From Pholis gunnellus (taxonomy: Eukaryota > Chordata > Actinopteri > Perciformes > Pholidae): a stretch of 64,000 nucleotides of DNA. The translations under genes and the position numbers were made by a program. The DNA is taken from NCBI GenBank assembly GCA_910591455.2, contig OU342809.1:25301056-25365055 (forward strand), written 5' to 3'. Under the pieces are notes generated by a model that did no database searches, was not told the origin of the DNA, and worked only from the letters and a program-made list of their open reading frames with translations. Shown here one piece after another: positions 13,049 to 25,431 of the stretch. Every line of letters begins with the position of its first letter. Position 1 is the stretch's first letter.

Positions 13049-13918
13049 TCAGTCGTCTGTCCTGTCCTCATGTCGTCTGTCCTCCTGTCTTCAGTCCTCC
13101 TGTCGTCTATCCTCCTGTCGTCTGTCCTCCTGTTGTCTGTCCTCCTGTCCTCTGTCCTCATGTCTTCAGTCCTCCTGTCTTCTGTCCTCTGTTCTCCTGT
13201 CTTCTGTTGTCTGTCCCCCTGTTGTCTGTCCTCCTGTCTTCAGTCCTCCTGTCTTCTGTCTTCTATCTCCTGTCGTCTGTCCTCCTGTCTTCAGTCCTCC
13301 TGTCTTCTGTCGTCTGTCCTCATGTCCTTGTGTCGTCTGTCCTCCTGTCCTCTGTCCTCCTGTCCTCCTGTCTTCAGTCCTCCTGTCTTCTGTCGTCTGT
13401 CCTCCTGTCCTTGTGTCGTCTGTCCTCCTGTCCTCTGTCCTCCTGTCTTCAGTCCTCCTGTCTTCTGTCGTCTGTCCTCCTGTCCTTGTGTCGTCTGTCC
13501 TCCTGTCCTCTGTCCTCCTGTCCTCCTGTCTTCAGTCCTCCTGTCTTCTGTCGTCTGTCCTCCTGTCCTTGTGTCGTCTGTCCTCCTGTCCTCTGTCCTC
13601 CTGTCTTCAGTCCTCCTGTCTTCTGTCGTCTGTCCTCCTGTCCTTGTGTCGTCTGTCCTCCTGTCCTCTGTCCTTCTGTCCTCCTGTCTTCAGTCCTCCT
13701 GTCGTCTGTTCTCCTGTTGTCTGTCCTCCTGTCCTCTGTCCTCCTGTCTTCAGTCCACCTGCCGTCTGTTCTCCTGTTGTCTGTCCTCCTGTCCTCTGTC
13801 CTCCTGACTTCTGTCCTCCTGTCATCTGTCCTCCTGTCGTCTGTCCTCCTGTCTTCTGTCCTCAGTCCTCCTGTTGTCTGTCCTCCTGTCTTCTTACCTC
13901 CTGTCTTCTGTCCTCCTG
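13049..13918. repeat. 15-bp pyrimidine-rich minisatellite
   Basis: About 870 bp of variants of the 15-mer tcctcctgtcgtctg (also ...cttctg, ...cttcag, ...cctctg, ...ttgtctg). A longer unit of about 75 bp including 'cttgtgtcgtctgtcctcct' recurs several times between 13310 and 13690. The plus strand is C/T-rich and almost free of A apart from cag and cat variants. Because the unit length is a multiple of three and lacks stops, frames stay open on both strands for 160-395 codons. These are repeat artefacts, rich in Ser/Leu/Cys/Pro or in Gly/Arg/Thr/Asp. Confidence 0.95.
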
Positions 13919-16642
13919 GCTGCTTTGTCTCAGCCAACAGAGAAGTTTACAACAAATCAAAAGCTAGAGAGAGCCAGTGTTTGGTTTGTCCATTCTGGGC
14001 TGCTGTAGAAACATGGCGGACTCCGTGGAAGAGAACCCGCTCTCTATGTAGATGTACATTTTGCAGTCTAAACACCGTCACACTAATCTCTTTGTTCAAG
14101 ACTCATAAATACTACAGTGACATAACATGTCATTTCTGGGGCATTTGTTAAAAAAAAGATGCATGCTTTCATTTTCCATGCAGTCTGTTTTGGTAACCCT
14201 GACCTTCCAACCAACACTATTTGCAGGCTAAATATTTGACAAATATAATGGCCAGAATGTCAAGCCATTTCCTCACACACATTCATGCTCCACGTAGGAG
14301 GAATCTTTGAAGGCTTTATGAATGTCAAACTTGACAGTTTCACATTTTTAGGATGAATGCCCCTAGGGTTATCTGAACGTTGTCTTGTTTACATAAAACT
14401 GCTGTGCTGTACATTGACAGAAAACAACTTTTGTCTGAACTGTCAGGTGGCTTTTGATGAGTAAACAGCACAGCTGTGTTTCATCTGCTGAAGGTGGCTA
14501 TTAAACACCAGATAATTAGTCTAGTTTACAGGCTTTATTCTTTCCAAGCTTGTTAATGTGTACATCTTTCATGAGAGACAGCTATCCGTCTAACAGAGCA
14601 CTGTGCTAATCCGTCTATTAGAGGTTTTAGGAAGCTGTGACAGGAGAGAAGTTAGCATTAAGTCCTCTGTTGGGAGCTGAGCTTCAATCTATTGACAGAT
14701 GCAGGTTTAATCGCTCTCATTAGTGTAGATGCACATACACAGAAACCAAAATCCCACTCAGCAGCATTCACACATGCTCAACACGATGGCAAGCCCATTA
14801 AACATCTAATCAGTTGGGCTGAGTGCCCATTTTGTTTTCACAAGTGGAAATTACTTTTTGACGTTTAAAAATTGAATTTAAAAATGTTCATTCAAGATAT
14901 GCAAGTTTGAGTAAAAGTCAATGGTAAAGTTGACTATTTGTATAAAGAAAATGAACATTTCAACTATTAATAAATGAAATTGTTGATATCAAGAATTAAC
15001 ATTTTGACTAGTGAGAAAATGACTGTAGATATATTTAATTAGAATTGTAACTAGTCACAATTCAATTATGGATATGTTGGCTTGGAATTCTAACTAGTTA
15101 ATAATAATTATTACCACTAGTTATTAAATGTTAAAAGCGCTTTCCTTACACATTTACACTTATGTGGCTGGTTTGCAGTGTGATAATGGCTTCTACTTAA
15201 AAAATATCCTGTTACTGCAAGACGGTCATCATTCTCATCAATTACCTCTACAGGGCTTCTACACACTCCTCTGCAAACACACACACTCACAGAGTGTACC
15301 CACACAGTCAGTGTTCCGTTTGTTTCTTTACTCTTTTGTCACTCCTTGTTCTCAACTTTTTCTACTTGTTTGGATTACATGTCAACCTTGATCCTTTTCA
15401 TTTGCTTTACGCATGTCAGGTTGTCTGTGATTCTTTGTCTTGTGTTGTTCTGTTAGACTCAGGGAATGCATATCTCACTTTGTGGTTTGAATCTTTTTAA
15501 ATACTTAAGGTGTGTGATTTGGTAGATATTTGTCAGGCTTCGAAACTGGGCCAAAATTTGCATTCATTACAATGATTCATTACAATTTTAATTACATTTT
15601 TTCAGGTATGCAAATTTCCTCAGCTAATATTTAGCTAGGATCTACTTTTCCATCCTTCATCACTTACCACTGATTATTTTCCCCTTTATGTTTGTCTTCT
15701 TAATTAGATCAGTTGCAGGTGGCCTGTTTATTTCTTGCTACATTAAAGTGAGAATGTTGTTTAGAGACTTGGCAAGGTTTGCAGGTGACGTAAAAAACAA
15801 AACAAAAAAACACTTAACATTCAAAAAATAGCCTACTTCCATTACTCCCTGCTGATAATGACTGAACTCTGTGAATACAGACTACAGCTTTGGATTTGCA
15901 AAGATGCATTATTTTAAGATGCAAAAGTATTTGCTGACTCAATTTTGGTTAAAAAAATAGTTATGCCTAAAGTGCTTGGCGTGCAATCTTGCCCTCAGTA
16001 ATGGGCTGCTATAGAGGCCTATTCTCGGCCCATCACTGTTTGCATTACATATAGTAGACCCTTTGACCGTGGTCTACCCACACATAGAGTTTTTCTGTTT
16101 TTCTGTGGGCCTGTGTGGCCCTGATGTACAACCTTTGTCCTGAATCAGGGCAGAGTGGGGACCGTCTCCCCCCTGTTCTCCATCCACTCGCAGGCAAAAG
16201 AAAGGATAGAGCTAAATCATCTGTTGTAAATCCAAGAGAACCTTGGGGAGAAAGGCAGGTTGGGACTCATCACTACTCCCCATCATCTGTCCTAAACCTA
16301 CAAAGCCTCTCGTAGGCTTTATAGGGCTTGCATCTCCCAACTCAAGGGGTTCGAAGGGGTCGCGCTGCAGAGCCTCCAGGACCTACTCCTGAGTCTTCAG
16401 GCTCCCTTCAGAAATTGTATAATGAGAATACTACAGTCCTCAACAAGACTGCACTTCCCCACAAGGGCTGCTTTGATGTCAGCCATCATACTTTTAAGGA
16501 TGAATAAAGCCTTTCCCTTGTCGAATCTTGCAGAAAAAGCAGAATCTTGTGAAACCCACACGTGACTGGGTCTGCTTGGTTTGCCCCAGACCACAATTCA
16601 AACACCCTCCAACAGTGTGAGAATGCTGTCCTCGTAGACTGA
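13919..16642. other. Intronic DNA, nothing recognised
   Basis: AT-rich with several CTAGTTA-type words near 15000-15120 and an A-rich tract near 15790. I see no exon, RNA gene or assignable repeat. Confidence 0.45.
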
Positions 16643-17635
16643 GGCTACATCCACACTAAAACGTTTTAGTTTAAAACCGGGGTTTGAAAACAAAAAGGAT
16701 CTCCGTCCACACGGGCGTTTCAGCATTGTTTGTGAAATAATTTCCATCCATACTAGCACGCCTGAAAATGAATATCACATGACTATTCATATACACTGGG
16801 CATGTGGGTGCCGGTGTAAACGGGAAGTAGATCGGTTGCTTAGTTACATAAATATTAATATATAATAGAGTATTATAGTAGTCCTTAATAATAAAAGGTT
16901 GTGCCTGATACCTCTAAAATCTTCCTCTATAAACTCAAACAGACAAATTTCAAGTTTTATTTTTCAGACTGCAGGTCTTACTCTCTCTTTCTCACACACA
17001 CATCAAATTTACTACAAAATGAACACTTACAAATCAAAGATGTAATAGATTATGGGTCAATAAATTTGGTCAACACACGTCCTCTCACTCTCTCCTCGGC
17101 TTTATTACTGTCTGTTCTCTCACTCGTAGCTCTGCTGGAGGCTGAAGTCTCTGTCGTACTGGAGAGCAATTCATGCTTTTGGTACTATACAGTTTCTGTG
17201 TGGACTTTACAATAGTTTTTCAGAACAAAATAAGCATTAATAAGAAAAGGAAAGTCGTCCTCCTCAAAGCCGCAAACTGTGTCTTCAGACGTCTGTTCCA
17301 TAGGGCAGATAACGTCGCTGGAAACGCCACTCGCTAATCGCTCCAATAACAGCTGCATCCTCTGCATGTAGGCAGTAGTAGGATTATGAAATGCAGAATT
17401 GAAATGTACAACAGCTGCTAGTATATACAGGAAGGTCAGCAATGCCTGCAATCTGTTATCCATGTTGAATTAACTTGGTAGTCGTTCTTAATCAAGACTG
17501 TTGTTGTTTGTGATCTCCGGAAAAGGGTCACGTGATTGGGGCGTGACGAATCAGGGAAGGACACCTTGTGCCTGCTAAGAACCAATCAAGTAGCGAACTA
17601 CGTCATCGTTTCTAAACTTATGCATTTATGCCCAT
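16643..17635 (-). mobile_element. DNA transposon remnant, family shared with 46725-47670
   Basis: The plus-strand left end reads GGCTACATCCACACTAAAAC. The interior is the reverse complement of the copy at 46725-47670, including 'cacgtgattggggcgtgacg'. On the minus strand a 92-codon frame (17463 to 17185) starts MDNRLQALLTFLYILAAVV and continues with an acidic GFEEDDFPFLINAYF patch. It matches a broken frame in the other copy, so it is probably a degraded transposon-encoded exon. The far end stops abruptly at 17635 where a LINE begins. The class (PIF/Harbinger-like) is a guess from the look of the ends. Confidence 0.55.
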
Positions 17636-18216
17636 CCACAGAAACTGTTTATTGCCAATATATGTTGCACATACAATGAATTTGACATTGCGGGTGGTGC
17701 ATAACATTAAACAACAACATTAAACAATCAACACAGTGCAAGAAATAAAAACATATTAAAATATACAATAGAATATAAAATAAAGTGCACAACAAACAGT
17801 ACAACAGTACTATAAACAAGTATGATGAAGTGCAATGTTAAAAGTGCCAAGTGTGTTTAAATAAAGAAACAGAGAAGGGATGTGCAGAGGGGTGACCGGT
17901 AAGTTGATGAGCCCGACTGCCAATGGGAAAAAACTGACGGTCCTGATGGACCGCAGCCTCCTGCCAGATAGAGTCCACAAACAGGATCCGGCGTAGGTTC
18001 CTGGGGAGTCCAGATGTTGGAGGATGAAGTAAAGGGCCATGTTGACTGCGTCGTCTACATACCTGTTGGTTCTGTAGGCGAACTGCAGGGTGTCCAGGAG
18101 TGGGTCAGTGAGGGTTTTCAGTTGGGAAAGGACAAGGGGTTCAAAAGACTTCATGACCACAGAGGTCAGGGCGATGGGCCTGTAGTCATTAAGTCCTGTG
18201 ATCCTTGTTTTTTGGT
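17636..18216 (-). pseudogene. Deleted Rex1/CR1-like LINE
   Basis: The minus strand encodes RT motifs before the catalytic site: LNDYRPIALTSVVMKSFEPL, then FAYRTNRYVDDAVNMALYF and QHLDSPGTYA. The frame then jumps directly into the 3' end of the element ('ccatcaggaccgtcagtttt' on the minus strand) and a tail ending in a CAATAAA-type signal next to 17640. The RT catalytic half is missing, so this is an internally deleted, inactive copy. A related fragment lies at 22432-22625. Confidence 0.75.
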
Positions 18217-18427
18217 GGTCATTCGTCTGATTTTGCTTGTTTTGTTCTAAGGACTCTCCTAAAAGAGGGATCATGGGATATGAATACATGCTCAATTGAC
18301 AGCGTACAATGGATAACTACATAGTAAAATATAAAAATAATATATAATATATATATATAATTATAATTGTATATACTATTTAGAATAATTGTACAGCTAA
18401 CCACAATGTCACCCGTCCCATTCCAGC

Positions 18428-18535
18428 AGGCACCCTTTGTTGCATGTCATACCCCTCTCCTCTCCTCCTCCAATTCCAGTCTGCCTTTCACTGTCAACTA
18501 TCCAGTAAAGGCGGAAAAAAGGCTATAAAATAATT
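18428..18535 (+). mobile_element. SINE 3' tail fragment
   Basis: The segment 'ccctttgttgcatgtcat' followed by CT-rich sequence, 'tttcactgtcaac' and 'aaaggcggaaaaaaggc' matches the tail of a common tRNA-derived fish SINE. Its tRNA-like head is absent. A related copy with its head lies at 37835-37957. Confidence 0.5.
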
Positions 18536-18764
18536 TTGAAAAAAAAGTTGTAAAAAGTATTAACTAAACCACACCTTCATTAAGCAAATGGCACAATGCA
18601 CATTAAGAAGACGATAAAGGCAGACTGACTATTCCCCATGTTGATGTTTTTCCACAGCTAAAGTGAAAGGAATCTTTCTTTCTGCCACAAAGGCCCCTGA
18701 AGGCCTACATCAAACACATTTGGAAAGTCCTCCATCCTTAGTCCCTGTTTCTGCTTCCCAATAG

Positions 18765-18929
18765 AATGTCTACTACACCAGCTCTCAGCAGCTTCACCTG
18801 GGAGTGCTGAGTCCGACCATCGACGATGACGACAACAAGTGTCTGGTGGATGTGAACAGCAGACCCAGGCTGCTGGAGTGTAGCTACGCAGCTACCAAAC
18901 ACATGAAGCTCACCTGGACGTTCACTCAG
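18765..18929 (+). CDS. galnt18: GALNT penultimate coding exon (ricin-B lectin domain)
   Basis: Internal exon of a polypeptide N-acetylgalactosaminyltransferase, a Golgi type II membrane enzyme family that starts mucin-type O-glycosylation by moving GalNAc from UDP-GalNAc to Ser/Thr. It has an AG acceptor at 18763-18764 after a pyrimidine-rich tract and a GTAATA donor at 18930. It is exactly 55 codons, phase 0 at both ends. It encodes part of the C-terminal beta-trefoil lectin domain, with QQLHLGVLSP, a DDDDNKCLVDVNSRPRLLEC block (CLD-like motif) and KLTWTFTQ, a QxW-type strand. It splices in frame to 42188. The catalytic domain and earlier exons lie left of the window. The DDDD-N-x-CLVDVNSRPRL patch looks most like GALNT18 as I remember it. 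The GALNT8 group is the alternative, so the symbol is less certain than the family. Confidence 0.85.
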
Positions 18930-19036
18930 GTAATATAATATCCCTTCTATCCTGTTTATTAAATGGTCATTTATTTGGCCCTCAACCTAGTCCCAATTTT
19001 CAGTTTTGGCCCTCTCTGAGATTGAGTTTGACACCA

Positions 19037-19160
19037 TGGTATATATGCTGTATTATGCTAAAAGATGTCATTTTGTAACGTTTTTGGTTGTTGGTGTGCC
19101 GCAGGACCTTTTTAATGTAAAAAGTGTGCCGCGGCTCAGAAAAGGTTGAAAAACACTGCT
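19037..19160. mobile_element. hAT-like terminal fragment
   Basis: The segment 'gttgttggtgtgccgcagga' through 'ggctcagaaaaggttgaaaa' ending in ACACTG is near-identical to the right end of the element at 62112-62651. Just to the left (18975-19036) lies another hAT-like end ('gattgagtttgacacc'). Both are fragments. Confidence 0.6.
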
Positions 19161-19689
19161 CTATGTAGCCAGAAGTACAGGCTGTTTGTCTGCTGGACCA
19201 AAGCTCCATTTATTTTTAAGAATTGAGTGATATTCATGACTTTTTCTCTCCACTTTGTTTCTTACTCTAAAAGGCCCCTCTTGGTTTTGTTAGAGCAAAA
19301 TTCTTCAGCTATTTCATGCGATTTCAGTCGTTAGGTTCTCTGTCTCTCTCTCTCTTTCTTTCTCTCTATCCCAGAGAACTCAGTATCTGCAGCTACTGGG
19401 AATCTAACTCTAATTAGCATCAGACAGAATCTTAAATCTCACTAAGTTATGTAAGAAGTGAAAGAAAATAAATCCATTATGTATATCCCATTGGCGTTTT
19501 AAAAAGATAACTCAATTTTCTTCCTAACAAATTTGGTGGAGTGAAATAAGGCCTGAGATCGGACTGCTAACTTTTCTAGCAGAGCAGTTTAAAAGTTAAT
19601 GTATGAAAGATTCATAAGGGAATTGAAAGTGAAATAAAATACAGTAAGCACCTGCGCGGTGAAAGACTCCCTCATTCTTCAAGAGATAC
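19161..19689. other. Intronic DNA with (CT)n patch
   Basis: A CT-rich patch with TCTCTC/TTTC runs lies at about 19339-19369. Nothing else is recognised. Confidence 0.4.
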
Positions 19690-22430
19690 GAAAGGTAATC
19701 AAGTAATCAGGTAATCTCTCCAGTAAACTCCACTCTAAAACCGCAGAAATTAACCAATCGATCTCTGGACTCAAAACGATGCTGGATACACTGAGCACCA
19801 GCATAACCGAAGTGGAAGACTGCATTAGCACAGCAAACAGATATCGCTTTTTTTTCTTACCACACAGGAGCATAAAAAACTGAGAAGAGAATGGGTAGGA
19901 CACGTGGTATCATCATCAATTAACTCGAAAGCCTGGGGGGTTGCTATTTTAATAATTCTTTTTTTTTTAATAATTTTTTTTTTAATAATATTTTTATAAA
20001 AACATTCCAGTGACAATTGGAGAAACTATAATTGATCCATCAGGCCGCTTTGTCCTAGTTAATTGCCAAATCTACTCTGAACCCTGGACAATGTTAAACT
20101 TATACGCACCTAACTATGATGATGAATCCTGTATTCAAGATATTTTATGAAGGTATCGGGGGGACAACCAAACATAACTTGTAGGAGGCAACTTTAATTT
20201 TTGCTTAGATCCTATATTAGATAAGTCAGCCACAACAACATCCAAAAGAAAAGCAGCTAAAACTACCTTATCATTTATGAAAGATCTAAACCTGACTGAT
20301 GTGTGGAGACAGATACACCCTCACACTAGAGACTATTCCTTTTACTCCCGCCCACTCAACTCTCACACCAGGATCGACCTATTCGCATTGTCAACACAGC
20401 TAATTCATAGAACACTAGAATCTGAATATTTATCTAGGATGCTGTCTGATCATTCACCTTTGACCCTATCTATTTTGATGCCAAAAAAAACAGCAATCCA
20501 ATATAGATGGCGTCTGAACCCTACTCTCCTTTATAGACCAGAATTCTGCCAGTTTATTAGGGACCAGATCAAATTGTTTTGTGAGACAAACTGCGCCTCC
20601 TCCCCCAATAGTTTCATATTATGGGACACACTAAAAGGTTATATAAGAGGACAAACAATATCTTATTCAATGGGTTTCAAAAATAAATATATGGCAGTGA
20701 TAAATGAGCTAGAAGCAGATATTTGGTTTTGAGTTTCAACAATCTGGGTGTAAAGAACTTTATCAACTGCTGGTTAACAAAAAACTGAAATATAATACAT
20801 TACATACCTATAAAGTTGAAAAAAACATTTTAAGAACCAAACAAAAATATTATCAATTGGGAGAGAAAGCTCACAAAATTCTGTCCTGCCTATTGAGAAC
20901 AGAGGAAAGCTCAAGGACAATTAATGCAATTCAAACTGAAATGGGTGCAATCTCACACAACAACAGAAATTAACGACGCGTTCAAACAGTTTTATACAAA
21001 TCTATATACATCAGAATCGCCAGAGGAGCTATCTAAGATTGATGAATTTCTGTCCACTATTGAATTACCGAAACTAAGCCACGAAGACCAAAGAATCTTG
21101 ATTTGCCCTTCACCCAGAAAGAAATCGAAAAGGCCTTATGCTCACTACAATCCAATTAATCACCAGGAGAGGACGGCTTCCCTCCTGAATTTAAGGACTT
21201 ACTCACCCCCCTTATAATGGATGTGATTAATTTAGCATCCAAAACTCAAACTCTTCCTGAATCATTCTCCACTGCCATAATCACTGTGATTCTCAAAAGA
21301 AATAGAGATCCATTAAAGTGTTCCTCTTTTTGACCCATTTCATTATTGAATTCAGATTATAAATTGATTTCCAAAGCCCTGGCTAACAGGCTTGGCCAAT
21401 GCTTGTCAAAATTAATAAACCCAGAGCGGCTTTATTTTGAAACGCTCATCAGCCAATAACTTGTGCAGACTCTTTAATATTATCCATCTAACAGAATCTA
21501 ACTGAACCTAGTGTAGCTGTAGCATTAGATGCTAAAAAGGCCTTTGATAGGCTGGAGTGACTTTATATACGTATTCAAAGTTTTGAACAAGTTTGGATTT
21601 GGCCATTTGTTTATCAATTGGGAGAAAACTCTTTACCATAAACCCAAAGCCAAAATGACCACAAATGGACAGACTTCGCCAGCATTTCCCTTGAGTAGAT
21701 TGAGTCGACAGGGCTGCCCTCTGTCTCCAGGACTCTTTGTCCTGGCTATTGAATCACTTGCTGAAGCAATTAGACGGGATCCAGATATAAAGGGGTTCAG
21801 GACCAAATATATCATAAAATTAATCTCCTGATGTCATTCTATATCTAACAGACCCGGTTAACTCTCTCACTAAATTACAGACGCTACTATGGTGCTATTT
21901 CAGGATACAACGTCAATTTGGAAAAAAGTGAAATTATGCCACCCTTGAATTTCGATCTCACTGAATACCAACAAACAACCCCATTTAAGTGGCTCCCGAA
22001 TTTTAAATATCTAGGAATAATTATAGATAATGATTTAAAAAATGTGTACAAACTTAATTATCTCCCATTACTGAGTAAAATCGAGGACGACCTACACAGA
22101 AGGATGAATCTACCCATTACTCTAATTGGTCGAATAAACTGTGTGAAAATGAATATTCTCCTGAGGTTGCAGTATCTTTTCCAGTCCTTACCCATTCCAT
22201 TACCTCAAACCTTTTTCAAAACCCTCAACAAACACGTTTGACCGTTTTTTTGGAACTGTAAAATGCCAAGGGTGTCAATGGAAAAATGAATATGGGATTA
22301 CAGTCTAGGTCTAGGAGGTTTTCGACTACCCAATTTAAAAAAATATTATTTAGGAGCCCAGATGCGATATATTTAGTCATTTTTTGATGGTGATGCTGCC
22401 CCCTCTTGGATACAATTGGACTTCATCCTC
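19690..22430 (+). pseudogene. L1-like LINE, heavily broken
   Basis: Pieces appear in L1 order on the plus strand. At 19750-19850 is an ORF1-type coiled-coil heptad patch (LKTMLDTLSTSITEVED). At 19890-20160 is an APE-type endonuclease with INSKAWGVAILI and NLYAPNYDD. At 20277-20732 is the end of the endonuclease (SHTRIDLF, SDHSPL). At 20920-21215 is the pre-RT region (FKQFYTNLYTSESPEEL). At 21230-21830 is the RT with LISKALANRL and a shifted RQGCPLSPGLFVLAIE. At 21918-22420 are post-RT parts (FKYLGIIID, SWIQLD). Stops and frameshifts interrupt every part. A poly(T)/TTAATA insertion near 19960-20000 splits the endonuclease. No YADD catalytic box was found in its expected place. It cannot encode a working enzyme. 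Confidence 0.85.
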
Positions 22431-22431
22431 T

Positions 22432-22640
22432 GAAAGAAGAAACTTCCAGTGATTCTGATGAAATGAAGAGCCATGTTGACTGCGTCGTCTACAGACCTGT
22501 TGGCTCTGTAGGCCAACTGCAGGGGGTCCAGGAGTGGGTCAGTGAGGGGTTTTAGGTGGGACAGGACCAGGTGCTCATAAGATTTCATGACCACAGAGGT
22601 CAGGGCGACTGGCCTGTAGTCATTAACATGCAAGAGGCAT
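22432..22640 (-). pseudogene. Rex1/CR1-like LINE fragment
   Basis: The minus strand encodes NDYRPVALTSVVMKSYEHLV, LDPLQLAYRANRSVDDAV and NMALHF, the same RT segment as at 18030-18200. It begins right at the 3' limit of the L1-like element and is truncated on both sides. Confidence 0.7.
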
Positions 22641-22939
22641 ATGTTACACACGGTGCAGAGGCCTAGGGCAAAGCCAAACAGCCATCTGTTGTACTCTTAA
22701 GCTATCCCCTAGAATGTGAAACAAAAATTCACCTGTGTTTCGGAGCCACATTGGCATGAAAGTATACATCCTTTTCTCCTCTTTAATGATGGTGAACCAA
22801 TCGCCCCGGCTGAACCAGTAACCAATAGATGGTTAGCATATGTTTGCAGGCAATGCACCAGTTGCTGAAATGGGGTCTAAAATCTCCTGTCTTCTTGGGA
22901 ACTAAAGAGAACAGATTTTCCTCCTTGAAGCCATTTCAG

Positions 22940-23470
22940 CTAAAAAGCTGTGATAACTTGTTTTGGCCCTCTACGCCGTCATAGCTTGTGGCCGATGGGG
23001 TCTCGAGCAGAAGACGAGGTCCTTGAACGCATCACCACCGACTGGCCTAAAAGAGATAGATCAGTGGGTGAGAAACAGGTCCTGGATCTCTGCTGTAACG
23101 TCATCCAGCTCCTCCTGGAAGGATAGATTCATATCCTTGACAATCATTAATGGAGGAGGAATGCTGCAGAACTGGAGAGAATAACTCCGTATCAGTGTCC
23201 TGTCCACCCATTCTACTAACGGGCATTTACATCACCACTCCAAGTTAATTAAACTGTTATAGAGGACAAGCGACCAACTGCGAGTTGCAGCTTAAAAGCT
23301 GTGATAACCTGTCTCGGCTTTCTCCGCCGCCAGACCTTTCATTAACGGAATGATGGCCTATAGGAGATGGGACATGGAAAGAGCCGAGCTGGAGATGAAG
23401 TCTGTGAACGCATCACCACCGGCTCACCTGTAAACACAGCAGTTGACATCGGGTCAGTGGCTATGTTTAA
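22940..23470. repeat. Diverged local duplication
   Basis: The block 'aaaagctgtgataac' followed by a TTGG/TCGG...CTCCGCCG-like segment and, about 100 bp on, 'tgaacgcatcaccaccg' occurs at 22949-23040 and again at 23293-23420. Spacing is about 340 bp and the copies are clearly diverged. No coding potential is recognised. Confidence 0.5.
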
Positions 23471-25431
23471 AATTGCCTACTAAGATACTGCGTACTGTCT
23501 ACTAAATGAACAGTATGCTTTTACCAGCACACTGTTCTCACTGAAGGATGCTCAAGCTACGGCCAGGCCGGTTTCAAGGCACACTCCTAGTCACATTGCT
23601 GTGATGTACCCGTATGTGTATCCGAAAACAATCTTTCAGCAAATTTCCTAACAGGCTTTATTTGGATAAACTGACCGCATATTGGGGATCTAAACTTTCT
23701 CGCAAGAAAACATAATAAAACTTAAAGAAGTGACATATATTAACAACTTTTATCCTAGCTTAAAATAAAGCTTAAAACCTTAAAATCAGTTGTGACTCAT
23801 GTCTCTTACTCAAAGATTCTGCCTAATTTAGTATATATCCAGGAATTTCTCACGTACATATAATCCACATACTATGCAGAGTGAACGCACTACATACTCA
23901 ATTTGAAGTCATACTTTGTATGAATACTATGTTAGTATGAGATTTCAAACACAGTTTAATGATGGAGTAGTAGACATGTGTGCACCCTGAGACGGCTCAC
24001 TGGTTTGCACTTTGTGGAAGTGGGGGGCAGTAGTGGCCCAACACAACCTGACGCTCTCCCTCTCCATCATCTGTAACCAGAGCTGTTACCCTAGTAGGCT
24101 GACCACAGGTGGCAGAGGAGCATTGTCTTCTGGAGTAGGGGTCATTGTTCTCTCTCATCGCGGCGAAGCATCAAGTCAGAGCCACGTTGTCTGGCAATTT
24201 TTATGCAGATGCTCAATTGGCGAATACATTTTCATGGTTGGAGGAGAGTATTACCCATAGAGTTCAGTAAAGGGTGGAGCCTGTCTGAGTTCAAAGTTAT
24301 TATTCTGATTATGATCTTTAGCATTGACGATGTAGGAAGGTCATAATAAGTGGAAGTTGAGGAGCGAACACACCAACACATTCTCTCCCAACTCGTCAAC
24401 TACAGACGCTTGGTCAGTGCCCATCGGCATCGGAGCTCGAAGCACTAGGTATCCCTCTAGGGTTAGTTTTCAGCATGTCAGGACGGCGTGTAATATGCGC
24501 GCGTTACATGCATAGTGTCCTTTCAAAATAAACGTCCATCTTCTCAGGAAGATAGGTTTAGAAAAAGTGTGGTTGACATTGACTTGACTGACCTAATGTC
24601 TCATGTAACTCATGTGACAAACGACTCAGGTAAAGAAATGTCAACATTTACTTTTTGTTTCACAAGGGACATGAATGTGGTTCTCCTGGACGAAAGTCCT
24701 GTTTTTCTTTAACTCATTGATCATCCCTTCTGCCTGCCCTAAGCAGACATTCACTCACTTTATAATATGTCACATGTTCTTTCCTTTCACTAATGTCACG
24801 GAAGGGTTGACATTGGAGTTAGTAGAAAGCCCAGTACATTGCATACCATACGTGTTATCGCCGACAATTATTTTATCGCGCGCTAATATCTATAATAAGC
24901 ATATCATTTAGATATCGCTACTGAGAATTTAACAAACATTAAAAAAAAGAAAAAAACATGACGTAGATTGGTTTGCAGTTTTACACATGAAAATAGAGTT
25001 GTGAACACCGGCTGAATATCTATTATCAGAATCATTATAACTGTATTTTAACTGCTACTGTGTAAAGGGAATACTGCTGTTAAAAAGAACCTTATTTGTT
25101 TAGTGTTTGCAAACCAAATGTTATTGCACTTTTGTTCATATAGCAGTACTTTTAAAATAAAAGTGCGCAATACACTACTTTTGAATTCATTATTGAATTT
25201 TGCGCATAACAATGTGATTAATCATGATTAATCGCAAAAAAATCATGCAATTAATCGCGATTAAAAAATGTTAATCGTTACCCAGCACTAGTTTTCTTCA
25301 CATCCCGTTATCTCCTACGTGAACGCAGTCCACCGAAAACATTATACTTCCCACAATTTAAGCTTCTGCATTTCCCAAATGCACTCGTATTAATCAAGCG
25401 TATTGTTCAGTTCGTAAGCCTCGTACCCAGA
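23471..25431. other. Intronic DNA with a DNA-transposon end
   Basis: Mostly unrecognised. At 25210-25293 the motif 'tgattaatcatgattaatcg' and 'attaatcgcgattaaaaaat' form nested near-palindromes and resemble a widely repeated fish DNA-transposon end finishing in CAGCACTAG. The opposite end could lie near 24480 ('gcgcgcgttacatgcatagt'), but I cannot link them firmly. Confidence 0.35.

Noticed and set aside
12964..14151. Long plus-strand frame (395 codons) and overlapping frames on both strands
   Set aside because: They are products of a stop-free 15-bp minisatellite; several frames are open at once and the encoded sequence is pure repeat.
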